DNA of 64,000 nucleotides from Pseudomonas japonica (GCF_900188455.1 NZ_FZOL01000002.1:423293-487292), one strand, 5' to 3'; numbered from the stretch's first letter, positions 32,942 to 42,066 are shown. Notes: a model not told the origin generated them from the sequence alone. Numbers and translations are program-made.

Positions 32942-35230
32942 TCAAAGCGACGAGTATTTCTTGCGCAGACGCTGGCGAATCAGCTCGGCCAAGGTGTTCA
33001 TGATGAACGTGAACATCAGGAGCACCAGCGCGGCAAGGAACAGGACGCGGTAATGGCTGCCGCCGACTTCCGACTCGGGCATTTCCACCGCGACGTTGGC
33101 CGCCAGGGTGCGCATGCCTTCGAACAGGTTCAGCTCCATGACTGGCGTGTTGCCGGTGGCCATCAGCACGATCATGGTTTCACCCACGGCACGGCCCATA
33201 CCGATCATCAGCGCCGAGAAGATGCCCGGGCTGGCGGTCAGGATGACCACGCGGGTCAGGGTCTGCCATGGCGTGGCGCCCAGCGCCAGCGAACCCAGGG
33301 TCAGGCTGCGCGGCACGCTGAACACGGCGTCCTCGGCGATCGAGTAGATGTTCGGAATGACCGCGAAGCCCATGGCGATACCCACTACCAGGGCGTTGCG
33401 CTGGTCGTAGGTGATGCCCAGGTCGTTGGTGATCCACAGGCGCATGTCGCCGCCGAAGAACCAGGTTTCCAGGAACGGACTCATGTACAGGGCGAACCAG
33501 CCGGTGACGAGGATCACCGGGATCAGGATCGCGGCTTCCCAGCCATCCGGTACACGCAGGCGGATCGATTCCGGCAGGCGGCTCCAGCTGAAGCCGGCGA
33601 CCAAGATGCCCAGCGGCAGCAACAGCATCAGGCTGAACACGCCCGGCAGGTGGCCTTCGAGGTACGGCGCGAGGAACAGACCGGCGAAGAAGCCGAGAAT
33701 CACCGTCGGCATCGCCTCCATCAGCTCGATCACCGGCTTGACCTTGCGGCGCATGCCCGGTGCCATGAAGTAGGCGGTGTAGATCGCCGCGGCGATGGCC
33801 AGCGGAGCGGCCAGGATCATCGCGTAGAAGGCCGCCTTCAGGGTACCGAAGGTCAGCGGCGACAGGCTCAGCTTGGGCTCGAAGTCGGTGTTCGACGCGG
33901 TCGACTGCCAGACGTATTTAGGCTCGTCGTAGTTCTCGTACCAGACCTTGCTCCACAGCGCGCTGAAGGAGACTTCCGGGTGCGGGTTCTTCAGGGTCAG
34001 CGGTTGCAGCTTGCCGCCTTCCTCGATGAACACGCGGTTGGCGCGTGGCGACAGGGCCAGCACGCCCGGGCCGTCGACGGCCTGCTCGATCAGCAGGGTG
34101 CGGTGCGCGGTGCTGTGGAACACACCGAGCTTGCCGCTGGCGTCCAGGGCGATGAAGCCCTTGCGGCGCTCTTCGGCGTCGATCTGCACGACCGGCGAGT
34201 TGCCCATCTTGAAGTCGCGGATGCGCTTCAGGCGTTGCTCGCCATCCGGGTCACGGGCCATGAACCACTGGCTCAGCACACCCTTGGAGTCGCCGATGAT
34301 CAGCGAAATGCCGCCGACCAGCTGGGCGCTGGCGGTGACTTCCGCCTCGCCGTTTTCGGACAGCTTGTAGCGACCGTTGAGGCTCTTGTCGCGCAGGCTG
34401 AACACGTCGGCCTGGGCGCGACCGTTGATGACGTACAGCCACTGCTGACGCGGATCGATGAAGATCTGCTTCACCGGTTCGGTCATCTGCGGCAGGTCGA
34501 TGCGATTCGACTCGCTGGTGACTTCGCCGGTCATCATGTTTTCCGAACGGCTCAGTTGCAGCACCTGCAGGTGCGCGCCGGCGGAACCGGTGAGCAGCAG
34601 GGTGTCGCCGTTGACGTTCAGGCTCACGTGTTCCAGGGCACGCCCCTCATCGTCCAGGGCGATGGGCTCCTGGCCGTAAGGGAAGTCGATGGCTGGCGTG
34701 ATGGTTTTCTTGTTGTCCGGGTAGGTGATCTTGTAGGTGTGGTGGAACACCAGCACCTGACCATTGGACAGGCCCAGCACGATCAGCGGGCTACCCGGCT
34801 GGTCGGCACCGATCGACGTCACCTGGACGCCAGCCGGCAAGGGCAGATCGACGCGCTTGATCTCGGCGCCGGTCTTGGTATCGAAGAACAGGGCCTGGCC
34901 CTTGTCGGAAACCCGCATGCCGACCAGGTTCTGCTCTTCCAGGGCGATCATCAGCGGCTTGCCCGCGTCCTGCTGCAGCCAGGTCGGCTCCAGGGCCTTC
35001 TTGCTGGTCAGGCTCGCACCCTGGAACAGCGGCACGACCACATAGGCCAGGTAGAAGAAGATCAGGGTGATCGCCGCCAGCACGGCAAGCCCGCCTACCA
35101 GTACATACCAGCGGGTCAGGCGATCCTTGAGCGCGCGAATGCGGCGCTTGCGTTGCAGTTCGGGCGTATTGAAATCAATCCGCACGGGGGGAGAATTTTG
35201 GGTCATTGTGGAGTTGGCCAGATCATTCAT
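32942..35230 (-). CDS. pstC: Phosphate ABC transporter permease PstC (extended)
   Basis: Second membrane subunit of the phosphate importer. 762 residues: N-terminal cytoplasmic segment, a membrane helix near residues 48-70 (VLVGGLAVLAAITLIFFYLAYVV), a ~380-residue periplasmic domain with repeated beta strands that look propeller-like, then the permease core from about 470 with the EAA loop (PRSLTLGSLALGATPWQTL). This is far longer than E. coli PstC. ATG at 35230 is taken as the start; GTG at 35236 is in frame, and Met9 is another option. A Pho-type promoter lies almost on top of the start (see findings). Confidence 0.94.
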   Translation of the reverse strand: MNDLANSTMTQNSPPVRIDFNTPELQRKRRIRALKDRLTRWYVLVGGLAVLAAITLIFFYLAYVVVPLFQGASLTSKKALEPTWLQQDAGKPLMIALEEQNLVGMRVSDKGQALFFDTKTGAEIKRVDLPLPAGVQVTSIGADQPGSPLIVLGLSNGQVLVFHHTYKITYPDNKKTITPAIDFPYGQEPIALDDEGRALEHVSLNVNGDTLLLTGSAGAHLQVLQLSRSENMMTGEVTSESNRIDLPQMTEPVKQIFIDPRQQWLYVINGRAQADVFSLRDKSLNGRYKLSENGEAEVTASAQLVGGISLIIGDSKGVLSQWFMARDPDGEQRLKRIRDFKMGNSPVVQIDAEERRKGFIALDASGKLGVFHSTAHRTLLIEQAVDGPGVLALSPRANRVFIEEGGKLQPLTLKNPHPEVSFSALWSKVWYENYDEPKYVWQSTASNTDFEPKLSLSPLTFGTLKAAFYAMILAAPLAIAAAIYTAYFMAPGMRRKVKPVIELMEAMPTVILGFFAGLFLAPYLEGHLPGVFSLMLLLPLGILVAGFSWSRLPESIRLRVPDGWEAAILIPVILVTGWFALYMSPFLETWFFGGDMRLWITNDLGITYDQRNALVVGIAMGFAVIPNIYSIAEDAVFSVPRSLTLGSLALGATPWQTLTRVVILTASPGIFSALMIGMGRAVGETMIVLMATGNTPVMELNLFEGMRTLAANVAVEMPESEVGGSHYRVLFLAALVLLMFTFIMNTLAELIRQRLRKKYSSL

Positions 35231-35236
35231 GCGCAC

Positions 35237-35270
35237 ACCCTAGCGGTCCCGTATGACAGAAACATGACAA
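35237..35270 (-). promoter_or_regulatory. Pho box and -10 upstream of pstC
   Basis: On the minus strand: TTGTCAT-GTTT-CTGTCAT (35270-35253), a near-perfect PhoB site, then a 10-base spacer and TAGGGT (35242-35237) as the -10. Spacing is exactly that of PhoB-activated promoters. It gives pstCAB-phoU its own phosphate-controlled promoter in addition to the pstS promoter. Confidence 0.85.
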
Positions 35271-35284
35271 TGCAGTGACGCAAA

Positions 35285-35357
35285 AAAGCCCGCCGCTCAG
35301 GTCTCCTGGCAGCGGACTGGGAATTTGCAGCGGGGCCCGGCATCCTCCGAGCCCCGC
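35285..35357 (-). terminator. Possible terminator/attenuator after pstS
   Basis: Minus-strand hairpin GCGGGGC (35357-35351) with GCCCCGC (35336-35330), and further on AGCGGCGGGC followed by TTTTTT (35287-35282). A partial stop between pstS and pstC would explain high PstS relative to the membrane subunits. Confidence 0.6.
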
Positions 35358-35367
35358 CTGGTCACAC

Positions 35368-36366
35368 TTAGTTCTTCGCTACACCGGCGTTGTGGGTCAG
35401 ACCCAGGTCAGCCAGGGCTTTCTCAGCCACTTTGGCTGGCAGCGGGATGTAACCGTCCTTCACGACCACTTGCTGACCGGCCTGCGACAGGACCAGCTTC
35501 ACGAACTCGGCTTCCAGCGGGGCCAGAGGCTTGTTCGGGGCCTTGTTGACGTAGACGTACAGGAAGCGCGACAGCGGGTAGGTGCCGTTCAGGGCGTTGG
35601 CTTCGTTGTCTTCAACGAACTCGCCGCCTTCTTTCTTGGCCAGGGCTACGGTCTTGACGCTGGCGGTCTTGTAACCGATACCCGAGTAGCCGATACCGTT
35701 CAGCGAGGAGCTGATCGACTGAACAACGGAAGCCGAACCTGGCTGTTCGTTGACGTTAGGCTTGAAGTCGCCTTTGCACAGGGCTTCTTCCTTGAAGTAG
35801 CCGTAGGTGCCCGATACCGAGTTACGGCCGAACAGCTGGACTGGCTTGTTGGCCAGGTCGCCGGTCACGCCCAGGTCGCCCCAGGTCTTGACGTCGGCTT
35901 TGCCACCGCACAGGCGGGTGGAGGAGAAGATTGCATCGACCTGGGCCATGGTCAGGCCTTTGATCGGGTTGTCCTTGTGGACGAAGACAGCCAGGGCGTC
36001 AACGGCAACCGGGATGGCAGTCGGCTTGTAGCCGTACTTCTGCTCGAACGCCTGCAGCTCGACGTCCTTCATCTTGCGGCTCATCGGGCCGAGGTTGGCG
36101 GTGCCTTCGGTCAGCGCGGGTGGCGCGGTGGAGGAACCGGCGGCCTGAATCTGGATGTTGACGTTCGGGTATTCCTTCTTGTACGCCTCAGCCCACAGCG
36201 TCATCAGGTTGGCCAGGGTATCGGAACCAACGCTGGAGAGGTTGCCCGACACACCGGTGGTCTTGGTGTAGGTCGGAATAGCTGGGTCAACAGCGGCAAC
36301 CGCATTGGCGGTGGCAACGCCAGCGGCGACAAAGGTCAGGGCCGCCATCAAACGCTTCAGTTTCAT
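35368..36366 (-). CDS. pstS: Periplasmic phosphate-binding protein PstS
   Basis: High-affinity phosphate-binding protein delivering phosphate to PstCAB. The 332 residues start with a signal peptide ([22 protein letters not shown]) and show family motifs: [17 protein letters not shown], the ligand loop with [18 protein letters not shown] and [17 protein letters not shown]. This is the long DING-like/PstS type common in Pseudomonas. ATG at 36366 has AGGAG upstream. It is first in the pst operon, under a three-heptamer Pho box. Confidence 0.97.
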   Translation of the reverse strand: MKLKRLMAALTFVAAGVATANAVAAVDPAIPTYTKTTGVSGNLSSVGSDTLANLMTLWAEAYKKEYPNVNIQIQAAGSSTAPPALTEGTANLGPMSRKMKDVELQAFEQKYGYKPTAIPVAVDALAVFVHKDNPIKGLTMAQVDAIFSSTRLCGGKADVKTWGDLGVTGDLANKPVQLFGRNSVSGTYGYFKEEALCKGDFKPNVNEQPGSASVVQSISSSLNGIGYSGIGYKTASVKTVALAKKEGGEFVEDNEANALNGTYPLSRFLYVYVNKAPNKPLAPLEAEFVKLVLSQAGQQVVVKDGYIPLPAKVAEKALADLGLTHNAGVAKN

Positions 36367-36411
36367 GCCTTGCTCCTAGCAGGAATTCGGGGGTGAGATG
36401 GATCGGGCCCA

Positions 36412-36456
36412 AGTATCTGCAGGCCGCATGACCAATCTATGACCTCAATGTGACAA
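36412..36456 (-). promoter_or_regulatory. Extended Pho box and -10 upstream of pstS
   Basis: Three heptamers at strict 11-base spacing on the minus strand: TTGTCAC-ATTG-AGGTCAT-AGAT-TGGTCAT (36456-36428). After 10 more bases comes GATACT (36417-36412) as the -10. Three half-sites suggest binding of more than one PhoB dimer. Confidence 0.85.
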
Positions 36457-36463
36457 TTAGATG

Positions 36464-36495
36464 AAAGGCCATCACTCGCGAGAGGGATGGCCTTT
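36464..36495. terminator. Hairpin terminator after the MFS gene
   Basis: AAAGGCCATC (36464-36473) pairs with GATGGCCTTT (36486-36495). It lies between the 3' end of the MFS gene and the pstS promoter, both on the minus strand, and would insulate pstS. Confidence 0.7.
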
Positions 36496-36529
36496 ACCAA
36501 TTATTTCCAGGTGCCGGAATAGAGGGGCG

Positions 36530-37819
36530 TCAGCGTTTGGTCGCCAGCAGGTAGAGACCAACGACCAGACCAATGGTACAGATCCCCGCCACATACAACG
36601 CCGGCGCCATCGGACTGAACTTGAGCAGCGCAGTCACCACCATCGGGGTCAGGCCGCCAAAAATGGCGTAGGCAACGTTGTAGGAGAACGACAGGCCGCT
36701 GAAGCGCACCACTGGCGGGAACGCGCGCACCATGACGTAGGGCACGGCACCGACGATGCCGACGCACAGGCCAGTCAGGGCGTACAGCGGGAACAGCAGG
36801 TCCTTGTGGTCGGCAAGGGTGTGATAGAAGGTCCACGACGTGACCAGCAGCGCCAGGCTACCGCCGACGAACACGCGGCCCGCGCCGAAGCGATCGACCA
36901 GCTTGCCGGCGCCGACGCACCCCAGGGTCAGCAGCACGATGGCCAGGCTGTTGGCCTGCAGGGCCACGGTCGGGGTGAAGCCGTAGACGGTCTGCAGCAC
37001 GGTCGGGGTCATCAGGATGACCACGATGATGCCGGCGGACAGCAGCCAGGTCAGCAGCATCGACAGCACGATGGCTCCACGGTGATCACGCAGCACCGCG
37101 CGCAGCGGCACTTCCTCGGCCAACGCCTTGCGCTGCTGCAGTTCGGCGAACACCGGGGTTTCGTGCAGCCAGCGACGCAGGTACACCGAGAACAGACCGA
37201 ACACGCCGCCCAGCAGGAACGGGATTCGCCAGGCGTAGTCGGCGACTTCCTCGGGGCTGTAGAGGCTGTTGATCAGGGTCGCCACCAGCGAGCCGAGGAG
37301 GATGCCCGCGGTCAGGCCGGCGGTCAGCGTGCCGCAGGCAAAACCGGTGTTGCGTGCGGGGACGTGCTCGGACACGAAGACCCAGGCCCCCGGCACCTCG
37401 CCACCGATCGCCGCGCCCTGGATCACCCGCATCAGCAGGAGCAGGATCGGCGCGGCCATGCCGATCTGCGCGTAGGTCGGCAGCAGGCCCATGATCAGGG
37501 TCGGCACGGCCATCATGAAGATGCTCAGGGTGAACATCTTCTTGCGCCCCAGCAGGTCGCCGAAGTGAGCCATGACGATCCCCCCCAGCGGCCGCGCCAG
37601 GTAACCCGCGGCGAAGATCCCGAAGGTCTGCATCAGGCGCAGCCACTCCGGCATGTCCGCCGGGAAGAACAACTTGCCGACCACGGTGGCGAAGAACACG
37701 AAAATGATGAAATCGTAGAATTCCAGCGCACCACCGAGAGCGGACAGCGACAGGGTCTTGTAGTCGTTGCGGGTCAGCGGCCGTGCCGGCTGTTCGAGGC
37801 TGGAGGGAACCGATGTCAT
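36530..37819 (-). CDS. MFS transporter, metabolite:H+ symporter type
   Basis: A 429-residue membrane protein with twelve predicted helices. The loop signatures of the metabolite:proton symporter (KgtP/ProP-like) family are present: ALEFYDFIIFVFFATVVGKLFF at helix 1, GYLARPLGGIVMAHFGDLLGRKKMF, and RVIQGAAIGGEVPGAWVF. Substrate is probably an organic acid or zwitterion but cannot be read from sequence. ATG at 37819 was chosen because the family N-terminus (LTRNDYKTLSLSALGG) follows directly; a longer in-frame extension reaching 38362 crosses the intergenic region and is not credible. Confidence 0.9.
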   Translation of the reverse strand: MTSVPSSLEQPARPLTRNDYKTLSLSALGGALEFYDFIIFVFFATVVGKLFFPADMPEWLRLMQTFGIFAAGYLARPLGGIVMAHFGDLLGRKKMFTLSIFMMAVPTLIMGLLPTYAQIGMAAPILLLLMRVIQGAAIGGEVPGAWVFVSEHVPARNTGFACGTLTAGLTAGILLGSLVATLINSLYSPEEVADYAWRIPFLLGGVFGLFSVYLRRWLHETPVFAELQQRKALAEEVPLRAVLRDHRGAIVLSMLLTWLLSAGIIVVILMTPTVLQTVYGFTPTVALQANSLAIVLLTLGCVGAGKLVDRFGAGRVFVGGSLALLVTSWTFYHTLADHKDLLFPLYALTGLCVGIVGAVPYVMVRAFPPVVRFSGLSFSYNVAYAIFGGLTPMVVTALLKFSPMAPALYVAGICTIGLVVGLYLLATKR

Positions 37820-38168
37820 TGAGGCTTCTCTTATTGGAAGGTCCAGGCCTGGCAGCAAGGGTGGCAAACGGCCTGTAGGAACCCCGAACGATAACAAATT
37901 GTCCGAAAGCGACACAGATCTACATATTCCGCGCAGATAATCGTGGCTGCACGGTCGTCGGTGTCTGCGAGGCTCTATATACTGGCCTCTCGTAGATACC
38001 GGTTGAGTCAAAGGTGGGATATTGTGCGAAAACGCTGCCAAGTATGCTTGGTCGGTTTCGCAGAGTTTCCCTGCGCCGCCTTTCGAAGCGAACAGAGTGT
38101 GCTGAATCGCTTTTTGCGGCGTTACTGCGTCAACCAACGAAGCGTCACGGGTCAGAGGCACCCCCGGC
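37820..38168. promoter_or_regulatory. 349-base divergent intergenic region
   Basis: Gap between the divergent MFS and thioesterase genes. It is more A/T-rich than its surroundings (ATAACAAATTGTCCG near 37890 and ATATACTGGCCTCT near 37976) and must contain both promoters. No gene with coding character, no RNA and no convincing operator was recognised. Confidence 0.4.
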
Positions 38169-38570
38169 ATGATTGAACTCGAACAAGAAGATCCGATCCC
38201 GCAAGGCGACCTGGCCTTGCAGATCACCGCACTTCCCCGCGAAACCAACGGTTTCGGCGATATCTTCGGCGGCTGGCTGGTCGCCCAGATGGACCTGGCG
38301 GGCACCGCCATGGCCAGCCGCGTCGCTGGCGGCCGGGTCGCCACCGTGGCGATCGATCGCATGGCCTTCCTCGTCCCGGTAGCGGTCGGTGCGCAATTGT
38401 CCTTCTATACCCAGACCCTGGAAATCGGCCGCAGCTCGATCCAGATGATGGTCGAGGTGTGGAGCGACGATCCGCTGTCCAGCGAATGGCGCAAGGTCAC
38501 CGAAGCAGTCTTCGTCTTCGTCGCCATCGACGGCAGTGGCCGCACCCGCTCGGTACCGCCTCGTCGCTGA
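38169..38570 (+). CDS. YciA-type acyl-CoA thioesterase
   Basis: A 133-residue single hot-dog-fold thioesterase that hydrolyses acyl-CoA. Family features: ALPRETNGFGDIFGGWLVAQMDLAG (helix region with the catalytic Asp), VATVAIDRMAFLVPVAVG and the SSIQMMVEVWSDD strand. Length is typical of YciA. ATG at 38169; the ribosome site is weak. The mutarotase-like gene follows after 70 bases on the same strand. Confidence 0.9.
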   Translation: MIELEQEDPIPQGDLALQITALPRETNGFGDIFGGWLVAQMDLAGTAMASRVAGGRVATVAIDRMAFLVPVAVGAQLSFYTQTLEIGRSSIQMMVEVWSDDPLSSEWRKVTEAVFVFVAIDGSGRTRSVPPRR

Positions 38571-38640
38571 GCCGGGTGCGCGGTAAACTCGTTGAATCGC
38601 GAAAGGTCCAACCCTTACGTCACTTCATCGAGATCAGCGC

Positions 38641-39537
38641 ATGTCCACACCCAAGGTCGAATCGGAACAACACGGCGAACTCAACTGCTGGCGTATCACC
38701 AGCGACCACGCCGAGCTGCTGGTGGCCCAGCAGGGTGCGCAGGTGCTGAGCTACCAGCGACTGGGCGAACCACCCCTCCTCTGGCTGAGCGACCAGGCCC
38801 TGTTCAACCACGGCAAGTCGGTGCGCGCCGGCGTACCGGTGTGCTGGCCATGGTTCGGCAACCTGCAGCGCAACCCGGAAGCTATCCGCAAACAGTTCAA
38901 GGGCAGCGAAGCACCGGCCCATGGCCTGGTGCGCGGGCGTGACTGGCAGCTTCTGGGCATCGACAGCAGCGGCGATGCCGTGCAGTTGTCGTTCACCCTC
39001 CCGGAAACCCAGGGCGACCTGCCCGGCTGGCCACATCAGGTCGAGCTGACCCTCGATATCCGCATGGGCGAGCACCTGAGCCTGGACCTCACCAGCCGCA
39101 ACCAGGGCAATGATCACGTCACCCTGAGCCAGGCACTGCACAGCTATTTCGCGGTCAGCGACGTACGCTCGGTCAGCGTCGAGGACGTAAAGGGACGCGA
39201 CTATATCGAGACCCTGGCGGACTGGGAGCAGCGCAGCCAAGCCGCCGACCTGACCTTCAGCGGCGAGACCGACCGCATCTATCTGGATACCCCTGCCGAA
39301 CTGGCCATCGTCGATCCGGCGTGGAATCGACGCATTCGCATAGCCTCCCGCGGTTCACGCAGCGCGGTGATCTGGAACCCCTGGGTCGCACGGGCCGCCG
39401 AGTTGCCGGACATGGCCGACGATGGCTGGCAACGCATGCTGTGCATCGAGACGGCGAATGTCTGGGACGACATCGTGGAGCTGGCACCGGGGGCCAGCCA
39501 TACCCTGGGCCTGACCCTGTCCAGCGAGCGAATCTGA
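38641..39537 (+). CDS. D-hexose-6-phosphate mutarotase-like (YeaD)
   Basis: An aldose-1-epimerase-superfamily protein of 298 residues, YeaD subgroup, which interconverts anomers of hexose 6-phosphates. Conserved segments: AGVPVCWPWFG, the His in PAHGLVRGRDWQL, SHYF-like LHSYFAVSD and VWNPW-like VIWNPWVARA near the C-terminus. ATG at 38641. It follows the thioesterase gene and is closed by a hairpin that overlaps the end of the opposing gene. Confidence 0.88.
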   Translation: MSTPKVESEQHGELNCWRITSDHAELLVAQQGAQVLSYQRLGEPPLLWLSDQALFNHGKSVRAGVPVCWPWFGNLQRNPEAIRKQFKGSEAPAHGLVRGRDWQLLGIDSSGDAVQLSFTLPETQGDLPGWPHQVELTLDIRMGEHLSLDLTSRNQGNDHVTLSQALHSYFAVSDVRSVSVEDVKGRDYIETLADWEQRSQAADLTFSGETDRIYLDTPAELAIVDPAWNRRIRIASRGSRSAVIWNPWVARAAELPDMADDGWQRMLCIETANVWDDIVELAPGASHTLGLTLSSERI

Positions 39538-39544
39538 GAAAAGC

Positions 39545-39577
39545 GACGCGGACCTTGTGGTGTTACAGGTCCGCGTC
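39545..39577. terminator. Hairpin shared by two convergent gene ends
   Basis: GACGCGGACCT (39545-39555) pairs perfectly with AGGTCCGCGTC (39567-39577). The right arm encodes the last residues of the DUF3299 protein on the minus strand, so coding sequence doubles as a terminator arm for the mutarotase gene. Confidence 0.75.
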
Positions 39578-40096
39578 TTCCACCACCCGCACGTTCGCCG
39601 CGTCCAGCGCGTAGGCGGCATCAGCCATGTCGTTGTTGACCTTCTCGATCTTCAGCGTGCCGCTGACCCACAGGGGCGTGTAGATATCCGCCAGCTTCAC
39701 CCCCTTGGGATAGCGCACCAGCACCAGCTGGTTCGGCGGCGGCGGCGGTACGTGGATGCACGCACCCGGATAGGGAACCAGGAAGAACAGCGTGCTGTTG
39801 CCCTTGCCATCGGCTTCGAGGGGCACTGGATAGCCACCAAGACGGATCGACTTGCCGTTCATCCCAGCCACGGTATGCGTCGAGTACATCACCGCCGGCA
39901 GGCCTTTGCTCTGCTTGAGGCCGCCCTTGGCGTCGAAGGTGCCCATGGCTTCCGGGGAGTTGTGGTCGATTTCCGGCATCGCTTCCAGCGCTTTCTGATC
40001 CGACTTGGGCATCAGCTCCAGCCAGTCGGTCTCAGGCAGTTCGGCCCGGGCGAGAGTGCTGCACAGCAGCAGGGGAATGAGGAATAACGCACGCAT
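39563..40096 (-). CDS. DUF3299 family exported protein
   Basis: A 177-residue protein with a clear signal peptide (MRALFLIPLLLCSTLARA). The mature part fits the DUF3299 family: IRLGGYPVPLEADGKG, TLFFLVPYPGACIHVPPPPPNQLVLV and a C-terminal WVSGTLKIEKV. The family is probably periplasmic, of unknown function. The start codon is four bases from a strong hairpin, leaving no visible ribosome site; no other Met precedes the signal peptide. The downstream end overlaps a terminator arm. Confidence 0.88.
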   Translation of the reverse strand: MRALFLIPLLLCSTLARAELPETDWLELMPKSDQKALEAMPEIDHNSPEAMGTFDAKGGLKQSKGLPAVMYSTHTVAGMNGKSIRLGGYPVPLEADGKGNSTLFFLVPYPGACIHVPPPPPNQLVLVRYPKGVKLADIYTPLWVSGTLKIEKVNNDMADAAYALDAANVRVVEDADL

Positions 40097-40100
40097 GAAA

Positions 40101-40135
40101 AATGCTCGGCAACCGTAAGAAAGTTGCCGAGCATT
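40101..40135 (-). terminator. Terminator after the GlsB-like gene
   Basis: AATGCTCGGCAAC (40101-40113) pairs perfectly with GTTGCCGAGCATT (40123-40135). On the minus strand the run TTTTTC follows, directly before the ATG of the DUF3299 gene. Confidence 0.88.
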
Positions 40136-40146
40136 CTATCGTGCCG

Positions 40147-40392
40147 TCAGCTTTTTTTGATCAGGCCGTAGATCACCAGCAGGATGATCGCGCCCACCAG
40201 CGCCCCGAGGAAACCGGCCACCTGGCCCGCCTGATAGATACCCAGGGCCTGGCCGCCGTAAGTCGCCGCCAGCGAGCCGCCGATACCCAGCAGGATGGTC
40301 ATGATCCAGCCCATGCTGTCGTCGCCGGGCTTGAGAAAGCGCGCCAGCAGACCGACGATCAGGCCGATGAAGATGGTTCCGATGATACCCAT
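40147..40392 (-). CDS. GlsB/YeaQ/YmgE family small membrane protein
   Basis: An 81-residue, very hydrophobic protein with three Gly-rich membrane helices (IIGTIFIGLIVGLLARFLKPG, GWIMTILLGIGGSLAATYGGQ, FLGALVGAIILLVIYGLI). These are the hallmarks of the stress-associated transglycosylase-associated (GlsB/YeaQ) family. ATG at 40392 has AGAGGGA upstream; an in-frame upstream start adds ten residues. A strong terminator follows at once. Confidence 0.92.
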   Translation of the reverse strand: MGIIGTIFIGLIVGLLARFLKPGDDSMGWIMTILLGIGGSLAATYGGQALGIYQAGQVAGFLGALVGAIILLVIYGLIKKS

Positions 40393-40481
40393 GGCAATCC
40401 CTCTGATGATGAACACCACCAAAGCCTAGTCAGCGCTTTGGCGTCCTGCCATCAGAGGGTTGCCGGCGGGAGAGGTTCAGC

Positions 40482-41564
40482 TCAACCCGCGATCAGGGCT
40501 TCGACCTGCTGGATCTTCTGCTCCAGGGTGGCCGTGTCGGCGCAGCGCAGCGTGGCGTGACCGACCTTGCGCCCGACCTTGAAGGCCTTGCCGTAGTGGT
40601 GCAGATGGCAGTCATCGATGGCGACGACCTTATCCACCGCAGGCACTTCACCGATGAAGTTGAGCATGGCGCTTTCGCCGACCTTGCGCGTCGAGCCCAG
40701 CGGCAGGCCGGCCACGGCACGCAGATGGTTCTCGAACTGGCTGCACTCGGCACCTTCGATGGTCCAGTGCCCGGAGTTGTGCACACGCGGGGCGATTTCG
40801 TTGGCTTTCAGGCCGCCATCGACTTCGAAGAACTCGAACGCCAGGACACCGACGTAATCCAGCTTTTCCAGGACCCGTCCGGCGTAATCCTCAGCCAGCG
40901 CCTGCAGCGGATGCTCGCTGCTCGCCACCGACAGACGCAGGATGCCGCTCTCGTGGGTGTTGTGCACCAGCGGGTAGAAGCGGGTTTCGCCATCACGGGC
41001 GCGTACGGCGACCAGTGAGACTTCGCCGCTGAACGGCACGAAACCTTCCAGCAGGCAGGGCACGCTGCCCAGCTCGGCGAAGGTATCGACCACGTCGGCC
41101 TGGCTGCGCAGGACTTTCTGGCCCTTGCCGTCGTAACCCAGGGTGCGGGTCTTCAGCACCGCCGGCAGGCCGATGCTGGCCACGGCGTTGTCCAGGTCGG
41201 CTTGCGACTGGATATCGGCGAAGGCCGGGGTAGGAATGCCCAGGTCCTTGAACATGCTCTTTTCGAACCAGCGATCACGAGCGATGCGCAAGGCCTCCGC
41301 GCTCGGGTAGACCGGCACGAACTGCGAAAGGAAGGCCACGGTCTCGGCCGGCACGCTTTCGAACTCGAAGGTCACCAGGTCGACTTCGTCGGCCAGCTGG
41401 CGCAGATGGTTCTGGTCGCCGTAATCGGCGCGCAGATGCTCGCCCAGCGGGGCCGCGCAAGCGTCCGGAGCCGGATCGAGGAAGGCGAAATTCATGCCCA
41501 GCGGAGTGCCCGCCAGGGCCAGCATGCGGCCGAGCTGGCCACCACCGATTACACCGATCTTCAT
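40482..41564 (-). CDS. purK: N5-carboxyaminoimidazole ribonucleotide synthase PurK
   Basis: ATP-grasp enzyme of purine synthesis that makes N5-CAIR from AIR, ATP and bicarbonate. The 360 residues show the N-terminal IGVIGGGQLGRMLA, the ATP-grasp segment VLKTRTLGYDGKGQ and EIAPRVHNSGHWTIEGA near the active site. ATG at 41564 lies ten bases after the purE stop, and the two enzymes act in sequence. Confidence 0.97.
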   Translation of the reverse strand: MKIGVIGGGQLGRMLALAGTPLGMNFAFLDPAPDACAAPLGEHLRADYGDQNHLRQLADEVDLVTFEFESVPAETVAFLSQFVPVYPSAEALRIARDRWFEKSMFKDLGIPTPAFADIQSQADLDNAVASIGLPAVLKTRTLGYDGKGQKVLRSQADVVDTFAELGSVPCLLEGFVPFSGEVSLVAVRARDGETRFYPLVHNTHESGILRLSVASSEHPLQALAEDYAGRVLEKLDYVGVLAFEFFEVDGGLKANEIAPRVHNSGHWTIEGAECSQFENHLRAVAGLPLGSTRKVGESAMLNFIGEVPAVDKVVAIDDCHLHHYGKAFKVGRKVGHATLRCADTATLEQKIQQVEALIAG

Positions 41565-41574
41565 GCGAGTGACC

Positions 41575-42066
<492 letters not shown>

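Noticed and set aside
31076..35278. A 1400-codon open frame on the + strand across pstBAC
   Set aside because: It is antisense to well-identified genes, and its composition (rich in His, Arg, Gln, Asp, Gly) is what GC-rich codon bias produces on the opposite strand. No family motif is visible.
37943..38176. A 77-codon open frame in the MFS-thioesterase gap
   Set aside because: No ribosome site, no coding-like composition, and it covers the likely thioesterase promoter.
36530..38362. An extended 610-residue version of the MFS protein
   Set aside because: The extra 181 residues span the divergent promoter and overlap the thioesterase gene; the family N-terminus starts at 37819.
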